Part shown: in pieces, positions 33,682-45,281 of the stretch
Numbering within the stretch: the stretch's first letter is position 1
Layout: each line of letters begins with the position of its first letter
Source of the DNA: Psilocybe azurescens
Lineage: Eukaryota > Basidiomycota > Agaricomycetes > Agaricales > Agrocybaceae
Reading direction: 5' to 3'
Length of the DNA: 64,000 bases
Assembly: GCA_023853785.1 (NCBI GenBank)
Contig: JAJIRX010000851.1
Location: 124,001-188,000, forward strand
Position numbers and translations under genes: made by a program
The notes under the pieces: generated by a model
Told to the model about the DNA's origin: nothing
Seen by the model: only the letters and a program-made list of their open reading frames with translations
Databases searched by the model: none

Positions 33682-34874
33682 TCATTGCTCAAACGACAAC
33701 CACGGCGTTCTAAGATCCAAACGTCGGAGGTCTGGAAGAGCTATCCGTCCCGATTTGTTTGGAAGCAATGCTTTGAATAATTTGTCAGGCACTGTTAATA
33801 TCCCGTCTATTTTTTCGATATAGATGCTAACACGAGTGATTTCCGGAAATAAATTATACCAAGGTTTGTCCATATAATATACAAAGTCAAAGTCTCTCAA
33901 TGGCCGGGTTCGAACGATGAAAAAAGCAACCAGTGTCTATCGTTTCGTTGAAAGGTTGGAATCTATATTCCAAGGTTCGTAGAGATTGGGGGTTACGTAG
34001 AATTCTGGAAGTGAAAAATGTTTCTGTCGGGGTCGGTGGCCTCCGGATGAATAATGGACAGAGAAGTGTTGGTAAAGAGCGTGTTAGGTAGAGCATATGT
34101 TCCTTAGTCGTTGGTAACATTCCTTGCAATGCAATGGGTGAATTTGGACGAATAATAGGTGTCAATTCGTTGATGCCGAGAGAATGTGCTTCATGATCCG
34201 TCAAATTGTCCCACTGCAGGCAGATATTTTCGAGAGATAAATCAACGGCGAAAAACATCTTCGGATGAAAGCATGTGGGTAACCGCCACCTCTCAAAGTC
34301 GGAATTGTTTTCGTCATGTTCGTAAGGGTATCTACTTGAGGAATAAGGTTAGGCCATAAAGTAGACCCTGCAGTAGGTATTGCGAGGCCTTAAAATTGCC
34401 GAACTTCCAGTGGGTGGCGTGGGATCTAGGAATTTTGAACAGAGACTACAAGTTTGACTCGTTCTTTACCACCCTGAACTTGGTAGCTCTGACTTTGATA
34501 GATATTGGAAGAGCACGCGACCTAAACAGCCATTTTTTGTGACATCATTTTGCAGACGGTTCCCAGAAGAAGAGGGGGCAGACCCTTTGTTGATAGACCT
34601 CTTCGAATTGAAGTGGAGATAATCACTAGATTCCGCGAATAACACAAATATGAGCCACAATTTCAACAAGAATGCGTTTGATCAGGCGGTCATAGCGATG
34701 ATATAGCCTTCTCTTCATTTCCAGGAGCTTTTAAACGACATCGACGAGTATTTTATGTGCATTGGATATCTGCTCCTCCAGTGTAGCGAAACTGAGGCAA
34801 GCGTTACAAGCCTCAACAGAGCAATTTATTGACGGGTCATCGCAGAGTAAAGCAGTTCGCAAGTTGACAGTCAT
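33682..34874 (-). pseudogene. F-box protein relic
   Basis: The minus strand from Met at 34874 reads DDPSINCS...ATLEEQISNAHKILVDVV, stop, then KLLEMKRRLYHRYDRLIKRI and LVEIVAHICVIRG. This matches, from memory, the start of the mushroom F-box family (coiled helix followed by LPPEIVxxIF). Further down are ENICLQWDNLTDHEAHSLG, LTRSLPTLLCPLF, TLEYRFQPFNETID and LPDLRRLDLRTPWLS, in different frames. Several stops and frame changes without a homopolymer explanation suggest a real pseudogene. Confidence 0.5.
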
Positions 34875-35365
34875 TGCAGGGAGGAGGGGCTCTCTGTCAG
34901 AGGGTTTGGTCTAACTGACATACGAGAGAATGTCGCAGTTCCCTGAAAGTTCACTGATGTTGATGCAGGTTAAAAAGTAGGTGCTGCGGATTTTATTTAA
35001 AAGAACCATACCGTGGAAAGTTAAGAAGCGCTCTTTCAGCTTCTTCAGGAATTTAAGAGGCGAAATCTGTTGAGGAAATTTTTACACTGAAAGGAAAGTG
35101 ACGTAGGCAAGATGTAGAATATTAAGCTGGACAGCTTGGTCGGACATCCGACAAAGATTTAAAGTCAGCTTTACCCTGAGTCTCAATTTTGGGAAGACGG
35201 TGGGAGTACTCTATTTAATTTACCTCCACTCTTCAGTCAATTTCGGCCTCTACACTCAGGATCGTTATACTCAAAATCCTACATACAGTTCAGCAAAGAA
35301 CTTGCCACACCGTCAATAGTACTATCGAAGCAGTTCCCGATAAATAGGGCATCACCCTCCCGGGC
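34875..35365. other. intergenic region
   Basis: No supported gene; separates the F-box relic from the dead NmrA-like copy C. It probably derives in part from the promoter and first exons of copy C, but too changed to align by eye. Confidence 0.4.
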
Positions 35366-35852
35366 CTACAGACGTTAATGTCCTTGCTAGATTGTATACC
35401 GTAATAAAGACCTTTCTTACCAATGTGGCCGCTGACTCCGACATTGTCTTCGCAATACTAGGTTCCAATATCCTAAAATTTATTATTCGTTAACTTTGTA
35501 CTTCACAGGCTAATTCAGATAATCTTTTCTTCCGGGTCCCTTGTGGATCTTGCAATACAGAACACAGATAATATTTCATGCAACTATCTCATCAAGCCAC
35601 TTGCCTCCCACAAACATGGAGATACATAGGCAAAGGACTGACTTGCTGGTCTGGAGTATTTGTCGAGAAAATGCAGCCGGATTTACAACATTACTATCTG
35701 AACAGTCCCCGTAACCAGTCCCCCTACAGCTGCCGATCCATACCTCATCCTCTGACCGTTCTCGTGCACTTGGACAGAAGCGCACCAGCACACCAGCCGA
35801 TTTTAAGACGAACATCGAAGACGAGGCCAAAGACTTCCTCGCCAAAGTATAG
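35366..35852 (+). pseudogene. NmrA-like copy C, dead and internally deleted
   Basis: Only scattered pieces of the copy A/B protein remain: DVNVLA, then TFLTNVAADSDIVFAI (35410-35458), LVDLAIQNTDN with YLIKPLA (about 35540-35607), IGKGLTCWSGVFVE (about 35627-35668) and SDRSRALGQKRTSTPADF with KDFLAK and a stop (about 35754-35852). The segments between are missing and the pieces are in different frames. The LINE begins about 90 bases after the stop. Confidence 0.75.
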
Positions 35853-35927
35853 TAATAATGTCGGCAGAATGTCTTTCTAGACACTCCAGAAGCAAAGGTG
35901 TGGTGGGCCATGGCTGGTATTCCAATG

Positions 35928-35941
35928 ATAGTGGTGTATTT
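35928..35941. repeat. target-site duplication of the LINE, left copy
   Basis: ATAGTGGTGTATTT, identical to 38860-38873. The last T bases merge with the poly-T of the element, so the exact length may be 13-14. Confidence 0.85.
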
Positions 35942-38859
35942 TTTTTTTTTTTGAATCAGTTTATTAACGTGTAAGAGGCGGTCGAAGCGCCAAGACACAC
36001 GGGTGCAGGGATGCACCGCCCTACGCTAAAGTATCTACTAAGGCTCGGCTCTCCGAGTGTGGCGAAAATGTGTATCTGAGTGAACATGGGTATGTGAAGG
36101 GTAATGTAAGAGTATGGTTTTAAGAAAACCGAGGGCGTCGTAGGCACCTGTACGTGGTGCGTGAATATAAAGAGATGAAGGTAGAGAAGAAAAAATATGG
36201 TACAGGTAAAGAATATAAGAAGAACTATGGTACACGATGAGGAATATAAAGTAAATAAAAGAAGAAAAGGAGGAGAGGGGTGGGGTTCGACGTGGGGCCA
36301 AACATTCGGAGGATCTTTGGTTCATTACAGATCTACGTCTGACTCATCATCTTCAGAGTCGGGTACAGGTTCATCGTCAAATGTTGGGGGTTCAGGTTTG
36401 CGCAGGCCTTGACCAGTCCGAGAGAAAGCGCCTGATGCATTTAGGAAATCGATCAGGGCTCTAATGCCAGGCTCTGTTCCTAGGATTTCTGGCAGGAAGA
36501 TGTCGCGAGAAATTCTGCGGAGGTTGCTACGGGCGTGTGCGTATCTTGGGCAGAAACAGAGGATGTGTTTGCGAGTTTCGATATCGGCTTCTCCGCAAGG
36601 ACATTTGGTCTCTCCTCCCAGTTTGAAGCGAAGTCGGAAGTGTCCTGTGTAGGCATGGTTGGTGCGGCACTGTGTTACTCTCCCAAACAGTTCTCGTTCG
36701 TTCTTGGGTTTGAGTTTTCTTATGTGTTTGAGCGTTGTGGTGGGGAAAGTGAGGGATGGTTCGATGCGGTTTGCTGGTGCGTAACCGCCAGTTTTCGGAG
36801 TGTGTGACCATTCCTTTTTCCACATCCTAAGGGTGTGTGCCTTTGCCCTCCTGAGTGCATTTGCTCGTGTCATGCCAGAGGGGGCAGAGCTGGCTAGTTT
36901 GTTTGCCTCTTTAGCCAGTTCGTCGGCCCTCTCGTTGCCAGTGATGTCACAGTGGCTGGGGCACCAAGATATGTTGACTGTCGAGTCCGGGAGATTGTCG
37001 AGGAAGTGTGTGATTTTCTGCAGTGGAAGATGCGGGCATAATGTTGGGCTGAACGTGGTTTGGGATCGAAGATGGATTGTACAGCTGCTGAATTGTCCGC
37101 AAAGAAGTGAATGTGTCGTATGCGGTGGTCGGGATTTGCTTCGATGTAGTTCATGGCTTGGGTGGCTGCCATCATCAGCCCAGCCATTTCACCGTCGTAG
37201 ACTTCTGCGTGACCTCCTAGTCCCATCTTTGTGGCAAAGATCTCTTTCTTGAGGTGGTATCCCACAGCCGCTCCTCCTGTGCGACGGAACCCATATTTCA
37301 GTTGAACCTGTGAACCGTCTGAGTAGACCACCAGCGAGTCTCTTCTCTGTTGAAGGTTATCTACTAGCTTGTTGTGTTGATTTAATCTAGTTTCGTTATC
37401 TACAGAAGTGTCGCAAACATTAATTAGTAAACGGTTCTCAAAGGATGAAGGGGTACGACGCCATGGGGGGAGAGATATGGGTCTATTCTCTCATGTTGTG
37501 GGCTTGTATGAATGGCAATAGAATTGAGTGTTGATGATTTCTTTTGGTGTGATCGTGCTGATGATGGCTTTGTTGGGAGTGGGGGTGGGTGGATTGGTGG
37601 TCGGTTCGCTCTCCAGGGGTCGGGTAGTCGTTGAATGATTGAGCTGGTTGAGCTGAGTTTGTTGAATCGGATGGCACAGCGTTTGGTGTGTAGGTTGAGT
37701 TGGTGTTTGATGGGCGGTATGGATGCTTCGATTTCTAAGGCTGAAATGGGTGTTGTTTTAAAGGCGGCACATATGAGGCGGAGGCGCGGTTTTGGACTTT
37801 TTCTAATGGTAGGGTTTGTTTCTTGGTTCCCTTCCACCAGGCTGGGCTTGCATAGAAGATCTTTGTGGTGACGCAGGAAATATAAAGGTTGCGGAGGTGG
37901 GATTGGTTGAGACCACGTACAGTGTTTGCAAGCATTGTGAGTGCAGCGACTGCATTCTCGCCACGTGATGCCAGGATCTTGATGTGTCGGTCAAAGCTGA
38001 GTTTTCTGTCGAAGTAAACGCCAAGCCAGCGTACAGTTGCCTCTGGTGTTACTCTGCGGGTGATCCCATCGCTGTCGTTGAAGATAATTGATGGGTTTGT
38101 GTTGTCTTTCCTTCGTTTTGAATAGTGCATGAGCTCGCGTTTTGAGAAGTCCACAGATAGGCCTGCTGTCTTTAGCCAGGTCTCAGTTTTCTCAAATGCT
38201 GATTTGAGTATGGATGCATTGGTTTCGAGTGATGTGGACGATACGAAGAGCATGCCGTCGTCCACATACATGAAGAGATTTGTACCAGTGCATTTCTGCT
38301 TGCGGGAATCTACTGTTGGTGGGGGTTGTTGTACGGCGGGCTCGGATTGAAGGCGCTGGGGTTGAAGAGTTCGAGTAGTTGCGCTGTGTAAAATGCTGCG
38401 AGGATTGGGGAAACTGGGGAGCCTTGTGGAATACCATTTTTAACTGGTTTCATTTGGCCGCGGGTTCCGTCTACACATACTGCCGCTTCTCGCTCGCTTA
38501 GGAAGCTTGCTGTCCATCGAACATATTGGATTGGGATTCTTTTCCTTCGTAATTCGCAGAGTAGACGGTTGTGGTTTACAAAATCAAAGTAGCCTTTTAT
38601 GTCGAATGAGAGGGCTGAGGTAACTAGTCCATGATTCCAGGCAGCCTGAATATCGTTAGTAAAAGATAGAATGGCGTCAGTGGTGCAGCTGTTGGCAAGG
38701 CCGCCAAATTGGCTTGTGGGAACTAGGTCATATTTTCCAGCCAAATATGTTAGTCGTCGAGCGACAATTTTTTCCAGTACCTTTCCTAGGCATTCCAAGA
38801 GAGTGATGAGTCGGTATGCTCGTGGGTTTGAATAGTCTGCCTTATTTGGTTTCCGCAAT
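35942..38859 (-). mobile_element. 5'-truncated non-LTR retrotransposon (LINE, Tad1-like)
   Basis: About 2.9 kb, oriented on the minus strand. The left end is a poly-T run (35939-35952 on +), i.e. the poly-A tail of the element. The right end starts abruptly inside the reverse transcriptase. A 14-bp direct repeat flanks it. Poly-A tail, 5' truncation and target-site duplication are the hallmarks of target-primed reverse transcription. The order reverse transcriptase, RNase H, C-terminal zinc-binding motif fits the Tad1-like LINEs of fungi; the clade is inferred from layout. No LTRs are present. Confidence 0.9.
36325..38858 (-). pseudogene. LINE ORF2 polyprotein: reverse transcriptase and RNase H (truncated)
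   Basis: From 38858 downward: RT begins within its N-terminal part (NPRAYRLITLLECLGKVLEK), then motif A LSFDIKGYFDFVNH, motif B GIPQGSPVSPIL and motif C YVDDGMLF with both catalytic Asp. The thumb region includes TVRWLGVYFDRKLSFDRHI. RNase H follows: YSDGSQ, GEMAGL, FFADNSAAV and ERADELAK, all four acidic positions present. The C-terminus has a Cys/His motif, CPCGEADIETRKHILCFC. The frame shifts at 38321-38325 (one base short in a C run on the coding strand), near 37780 and near 37025. Active-site residues are intact, so insertion or decay is recent, but the missing 5' part means this copy cannot be autonomous. Confidence 0.88.
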
Positions 38860-38873
38860 ATAGTGGTGTATTT
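38860..38873. repeat. target-site duplication of the LINE, right copy
   Basis: ATAGTGGTGTATTT, identical to the left copy at 35928-35941. Confidence 0.85.
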
Positions 38874-39239
38874 ATACTGTTCTGTAATTAGCTAAACTAT
38901 TTTCGTTTTCCCAGTCACTCAGTGTGGACTTGCTCACTCGTTTATGTAAAACAAGTTGTTCAATCAAGCCTTCAAGTATTGCTCAAGCTGAAGACTCGGC
39001 TGGGTCGGCACTGGGTTGCGGACGACGTCGGTTCGTCCAAGTTCCGGACACTGCGGCGACGGATACGCGGCACAGCAAACCTGTCCATTCTGATTTTTGC
39101 ATGACAGAACGGGGACGGCTACGGCTAGCCTTGAACATTGTAACGACTCGTTATTGCTTACATACATGTTCCAGTGAAACTCGGGCAGGACGAACTTCGA
39201 AGTACAGTGAAGGTCCGTGCCGTTTGTGACCAAGCAATG

Positions 39240-39500
39240 TCAATAAATCACGCCATTCGGGTACATGAATAGCAGGGCGGCCAATGGCGTTGGCGGCGGG
39301 GAACCCATGGAGGAGAAGTAGAACCTTGCCGTGCTTCTGCAACGTGGAGGGAACATAATCGTGAAAATAAAGTCGTGGGCAGGTCGAAGCTTGAGTATCA
39401 AGTAGTGCGGGACGCCGCATGCTTCAGATATAGTAGTATGTGAAACAATTCCCTCCAAGAACGGTAAGGTCTGACGCAAAGCCTTGCATGACGCTGAAGA
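39240..39500 (-). pseudogene. alpha/beta-hydrolase (epoxide hydrolase-like) N-terminal fragment
   Basis: The minus strand reads MQGFASDLTVLGGNCFTYYY, then in another frame RPALLDTQASTC...YFHDYVPSTLQKHGKVLLLL with HGFP. The hydrophobic strand plus HGFP is the oxyanion-hole motif of epoxide hydrolase-like enzymes. The nucleophile and the rest are missing to the left, where the sequence loses similarity. Probably a truncated relic. Confidence 0.4.
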
Positions 39501-40384
39501 ATTCGCAAATCAAAAGTTGAAGTACTCACAGCTGGTTAAAATGGATTAAGTCAGGAGTCCGCATCTGAGTTAGGGCCGTGCGCGGGGTTCGTAGTTGTAT
39601 AAACCACAGGTGTGGCAAATTGAATGTTTGGTGGCGATAGGATCAAATGACGTCCAGCGGTATGCAAAAGCTTTGGGGATCTACGCGTGGTTCCGTAGTT
39701 AATGTTAGTTACAGGGTAATGAAAGCTGGGGTCAAGCTAGGCAGTCACGCGCAGGCACAAACGTAAGTACAAGCAGAGGCGCGTGTCGCCGATTTTGGAA
39801 GTGGGTTTGGGCCATCCTCCTAAAAAGTTGCGTAAACGACCCAGAACCCAAGTTTTACGAAGGTGATTTCAGCGTTTTTTGACGACCCTTGTGGTACTGA
39901 TGGTAGGTACCCTGAGTTCTGTAAAAAGCGAAAACAGAAATGCGTTGCATGTATCAAGAAATATATAAAGACTTGATAAAGACCAAATGCGAGCTAGGAA
40001 TGGTACTATGGCAAACGAAGTGGCGTCACGAAGCCAGTGACAACGACGCCAACGTACATTTCGTTGAAGATTGGGGACGCGCCTGTTGTCGGGCTGCTAA
40101 ATGGAAAGGCTTTAAAATGGGGTAAGATCACAAGACGTGCGCAAGGAAGTGTCACCGAAGCCGTCGTGAAGCTCAAGGTCCTTCCGTTTTCCTTTATTTC
40201 CGATTTGTTGGGGTTGACCTACTCCGGTAACGGCGTTGAAAAATAGACAATGATTTGTCCGTTGTATGGAAAATAGCTGTGGCATGGGGTTCGAGTTCCG
40301 GTTCCTGTTGTTTTAAAATTGTGGGATGAAAGACGGATCCAAGGCGTCTAGTAACAAGCCGAAATAAACAACCAATAGAGCACA
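39501..40384. other. GDH2 upstream region
   Basis: No supported gene. Contains a TTTCAGCGTTTTTTGACG word (about 39866-39884) that recurs inverted near 61655-61675, and short + strand frames (39940-40246) with no recognisable family. Confidence 0.4.
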
Positions 40385-40392
40385 TATATAAG
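40385..40392 (+). promoter_or_regulatory. TATA box of the glutamate dehydrogenase gene
   Basis: TATATAAG, 88 bases before the start codon at 40480; CT-rich and CA-rich sequence follows it, as in typical fungal transcription start regions. Confidence 0.6.
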
Positions 40393-40479
40393 AGACCATC
40401 CTAAACATTCATCCTTCCTTCTATTTCCCATATTCGCTCACCTTACCAAAGCCTCATTACTCCAACAATACCGACGACG

Positions 40480-43400
40480 ATGTCAATATCGAACGCCGGG
40501 CACGAGAAGGTGCTCTCAGTGCCTGAACACCAACTCTACGCGATGAACTCTGCACACAGCAGCGACTCTTCGTTGCATCGCGTCAAGAACATGCCCGGAT
40601 ACACCACGCCCATCTTCAAGGGCAAAGAGGAACAACGCGCTCTCGTCGAAGATGACGTCGCCGCAAAGGTGAGCCGGGGCTGTTGGCTTCAGCGCGTGAA
40701 ACTCGGCCCCTGACCGCTTTTATCAAATTCCCAAGGGCTTCATCCCCCGCGAGCTCGTCAGCAACGAAGTCAACTGGTTCTACACCAACCTCGGCATCGA
40801 TGACACTTACTTTCAGAATGAGTCCCGTGAAGTCATCTCTGACCACATTATCGCACTATTTGGAGCGAAGATTATGGCATTCACCAAGCATGATCCAAGT
40901 CAACTCGTCATTGACCTCGAGAGGATCGACGAAAAGGGAAACGGCGCGACATTTATCCATACCAGCCCTCCTGGACTCACCACCACTGAGGGTCCAGGCG
41001 CGACTTGCGAAACAAGGTGAGATACACGTCTGTTTGCAAATGTAAATGAAATGGGGAGAGGGAGCATAACAATTTGGAAAGGACCACCTTGTCGTTCTAG
41101 GTCCGACCGTCCGAGTCTTTTGCTTCAATCTATTTCCTCTCTGTTTTCTTCCTTCCTTTACTAATAATTTACACGTAGAATCGATGACCTATTCTTAAAC
41201 AACTCCACACCTCAGAATGCCTATAGGCTGGAGACCTTCCGTTCGACAGGCTCAATCTCGGCGACGGCTTCCCAACAGCTGCGATGTTACTTCGTAACTA
41301 AATGTAATTTCCCAAGCAAGCCGCAGGTATCTTCAGGCGGAAAGACAGACATACGTGCAGTCTCAGACTCGGCCTTTCTCGATAGGGCAACGAAGAATAC
41401 TCTGGATATTTACCAGGAGGCAGGTTTGCTCCTTTTCGAATTCATGTCCATCATTAACGCAGTATTTGATCTGTCAGGTTATGTGGAACGTAGAGAAACG
41501 ACATGGGCCTGTTCTGGAAGTGTTTGAAGTTGAAGGCACACGCGAGAGAAGACTGGTGATTGGCTACAAGATGGGGGAACATCTGGTTTCTTCAGGTAAC
41601 TATTTCCCTTTTATCGTAAATCAAGGGTTACAAAGCCGAATATTTCAACTTCAACAGTGCATTGTCCAACCTTTATCACTTTTACTCACTTTACTCAGCT
41701 CGTAAATACGTCGGTAAGTCTCTTTCTTTTCCAGTCAAATATAGCCCAAATTCACTTTTGTACAGAGCAATTCGCCAATGGCATAACCATCATCTCGCTT
41801 TACCTCAACCCACTTCCCGACTCAAACGCGCCCCCAATCGAGCACTCCATCTTCCAAGTTCTGAAAGAAGCTTCGCTCCTCTTCTGCCTCCCCGATAACC
41901 CCTTTTTCCTCCCAAAGTCCCTGGGAAGCAATGCCGTCCAAGAGGCAACATATGCCTGTATGAGTCATTCTTCTTGAACTACTTGCTTGACACTCATCGA
42001 ATTGGCCTTGTAGACTGCGGCTGGATTTTCGCGCAACACTTCTGCAACCGCCTTGGGTCAGCCTATCTCCAGCTTAAAAACGTGCTGAATGAGAATGATC
42101 CTGCCCACGCCGAGGTCTTGAACGATATCAAAAGAAGATTTAGGGAGGAGACCTTTACTCGTGAAAGTATCGCCCAAGTCATTCTCGCTTACCCCGATCT
42201 CGTAGGTCCTATCTTCTATTTTCGAGGATGGTCGGTGCTTTAACATTGTAAATCTAGATCCGTTTGTTGTATGTGAACTTCGCCATGACCCATTATCCTA
42301 CTTCAGATGATGCATCGAAACTGATGTGTGTAAAGCATCTTGTCTATTCTGTCGTCATGAGTGCTAATCATGTCGTTCTAGGCCAACTCTTTCGTATCAA
42401 CGTCTCCAAAACGTGCAACCTCTCACCGATGCAGAGCTATACGATAAGATACGTCGCACTGTTCCAAACAAGCATGAATTACAGGTTTTGGAGAGCTTCC
42501 TGATATTCAACAAGTAAGTAACGATTTCGCTTCTGAACACTGTCTTTCTGACTTGCCTTTGTATTAGGCATGTCTTGAAGACAAATTTCTATCAACCTAC
42601 CAAAGTCGCGCTGTCTTTCCGACTCCAACCTGACTTCTTGCCTGAGGTTGAGTACCCCAGGAAGCCATATGGGATGTTTATTGTTATTGGTAAATTCTCC
42701 TGATCTCTTGTCTTCTTCTGTCTAATGTGTTTACTTTGACAGGCAATGAATTCAGAGGATTCCATATTCGCTTCCGCGATGTTGCCCGTGGTGGCATTCG
42801 GATAGTCATGTCGAGGAACAAAGAGTACGTCTACTTGGAATCAAATCATATTTTTTCTAATCCTTCCTACAGGAACTATTCGATCAATCAGAGAATGCTG
42901 TTAGTCGAAACTTTTTTTTTTTTTTTTTGGCTTGAGCATGACATTCTAAATCCTCTGTTTACGATAGGTTCGACGAAAACTACAATCTGGCATCTACGCA
43001 ATCCTTGAAGAACAAAGATATCCCTGAAGGTGGTGCCAAGGGTACTATATTGCCCTCGTTCGTTGTTTCCGCTATTTTTATATTAAACCCATGCTTACCT
43101 TGACTTTAGGCTGGGTGCCAACCCTCGCCGATGCTTCGAAAAATATGTTGATGTTCGTTTCTTCATTCTATTTCTATTGCACACACATTTATATTCTTCT
43201 CTTCTGATCTTCTAGGCTGTTATCGACCTTCTCATTCCTGGACAAACACCTGGCATCAAAGAACCTTTGGTTGATCTGTACGGAAAACCGGAGCTGCTCT
43301 TCTTCGGCCCTGATGAGGGTACAGCTGATATGATGGACTGGGCAGCCTGTATGCAACTATTTTTGATTCTGCTTCTTTGGCCTATTATAACTCATATCGA

Positions 43401-44904
43401 CGTTCAGTGCATGCTCGTCAACGCGGTGCAGAGACATGGTGGAAGTCATTCACTACTGGAAAGAGTGCGGAAACTCTCGGGGGCGTTCCTCATGATACCT
43501 ATGGCATGACTTCACTGTCGATTAGGCAGTATGTCCTTGGATTGTACAAGCAGCTTGGTTTGAGGGAGAAAGATATCACCAAGGTGCAAACTGGTGGACC
43601 TGGTATGTTTCATGTGCTTTCGAATGTTGTTTAAAGACTCATAACTTATTGTCACAAGATGGTGATCTTGGTTCAAGTAAGCCCTTTTTGTTGTGTCCCT
43701 CTCGCCGTTTCTCATCACTCTGTTCTGTAGATGAAATTCTTCTTTCTTCCGATAAGACTGTGGCCGTCATCGACGGCAGTGGTGTACTTGCCGACCCAGT
43801 AGGCCTCGATCGTGCTGAACTCGTGCGCCTTGCCAAGCTTCGCGTGCCTGTCTCGCACTTCGACACATCCAAACTGAGCAAAGACGGGTACCTTGTCAAG
43901 GTTGAAGACCAAGACATTAAGCTTCCTTGTACGTGGTTTGATTTGCCGATTTTGAATGCATGCTGATGTCGATTGTTATAGCGGGAGAGGTTGTGCTGGA
44001 TGGGACTGATTTCAGAAATGGGGCTCATCTAAGGTTCAAGGCCGATTTGTTCGTGCCTTGCGGTGGACGGTGAGTTACAACTATGTACTTTCATCCTCAC
44101 TTTGACTCACAATGTATATTTACAGGCCTGAGGCCGTCAACATCTCCAATATGGCCGCTCTCATTGACGCTGATGGAAAACCCCATTTCAAGTATATCAT
44201 TGAAGGTGCCAACTTGTTCTTGACTCAACAAGCCCGTTTGCATCTCGAGAAGAGGAAAGTCATCCTCTTCAAGGATTCTAGTACAAACAAAGGTATAAGC
44301 ATGTTGATATTCCTTCGATATATGTTATTGACAGTCTCTTCAGGCGGTGTGACAAGTTCTTCACTGGAGGTTCTTGCAGGCCTTGCACTCTCAACACAAG
44401 AATATACCGATCTCATGATCTTCAAGAACGGCAAGCCCAGTTCCTTCTACCAAAGCTACGTCAAAGATACCCAGGCCAAGATTGTCGAGAATGCTGCGGC
44501 AGAGTTTCACTGTATCTGGAAAGAACATGCACGTCTGCAAGGAACAAAAACACGCACGGCGATTTCGGACGAACTCTCACAGACGTTGAATAACTTGCAG
44601 GCCGAGTTGGAAAGCTCTGACTTGTATGATGACATCCCCAGTCGCCTTGGAGTCATGAGGAGGGCAATTCCCAAGACGCTGGTGGACCAGGTTGGGCTGG
44701 AAACATTGTTGAAGAGGCTGCCTGAGGCATATCAACGCGCTTTGTTCTCGAGTTGGGTGGCATCGCATTTCGTGAGTTATGATCCTGTCTTTGCACATGT
44801 CACCTATTCAACGATATACCTTTTGGCAGATCTACAAATACGGTGTGAATGGTTCAAGCGTTGATTTCTTCCACTTTGCAAGAGACCTCGCGCACACGCA
44901 ATAA
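40480..44904 (+). CDS. GDH2: NAD-specific glutamate dehydrogenase, large type
   Basis: Oxidises glutamate to 2-oxoglutarate and ammonium with NAD+, the catabolic route for using glutamate as nitrogen and carbon source. A very intron-rich gene (at least 15 introns), protein about 1,050 residues, the normal size for the fungal large enzyme. Visible family segments: RVKNMPGYTTPIFKGKEEQ at the N-terminus, GFIPRELVSNEVNWFYTNLG, RERRLVIGYKMG, LKNVLNENDPAHAEVLNDI, then the catalytic region GFHIRFRDVARGGIRIV, DIPEGGAKGTILP, PELLFFGPDEGTADMMDWAA, GVPHDTYGMTSLSIRQYVLG and KVQTGGPDGDLGSNE, with the dinucleotide-binding part ending FVPCGGRPEAVN and YIIEGANLFLTQQARL. One base is missing in the G run 41573-41577. 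The intron after IYQE (about 41421-41478) appears to use a GC donor. Intron donors GTTCGT occur twice. Confidence 0.93.
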
Positions 44905-45281
44905 ACGATCCCTCTGGATTCCCTTTGGATTCAAAGAAATGAAAAGTCTCCCTAATCACCCATCTTACGATGATACCTTCCCAATATCTTCCCTTGGACA
45001 AAAAAGTTTTATCGTTCTCTTGACTAGTATATAATTTCAGACTGCATTGGACAGGGTTTTGTGAAGTAAAGTAAAAAATTGTATTATATAGCGCTTCGTC
45101 TAGACAAGTTTTTTTGTTTCTGTTTCTGTTCTCAATTGATGTTTTCGAATGATCGCTTCAAAGTCACGAAGACTGAACTAAATGGTTGTGGGTTGTTGAT
45201 CATACCCCGGCCCTATTTGCCAAGTCAACGTTTCAACCATGTCCATCTTGGTTTTGAACCCGTTCATTCAACTTCGGATAC
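44905..45281. other. intergenic region
   Basis: 3' flank of GDH2 and promoter of the oxygenase gene; no gene seen. A 74-codon minus-strand frame at 45233-45457 overlaps the oxygenase exons and was not accepted. Confidence 0.45.

Noticed and set aside
33900..33920. GGGTTCGAAC, another B-box-like word.
   Set aside because: No tRNA fold around it; it lies inside the F-box relic.
40285..40310. GGGTTCGAGTTCC, similar to a tRNA B box.
   Set aside because: No A box at the right distance, and the flanks cannot fold into an acceptor stem.
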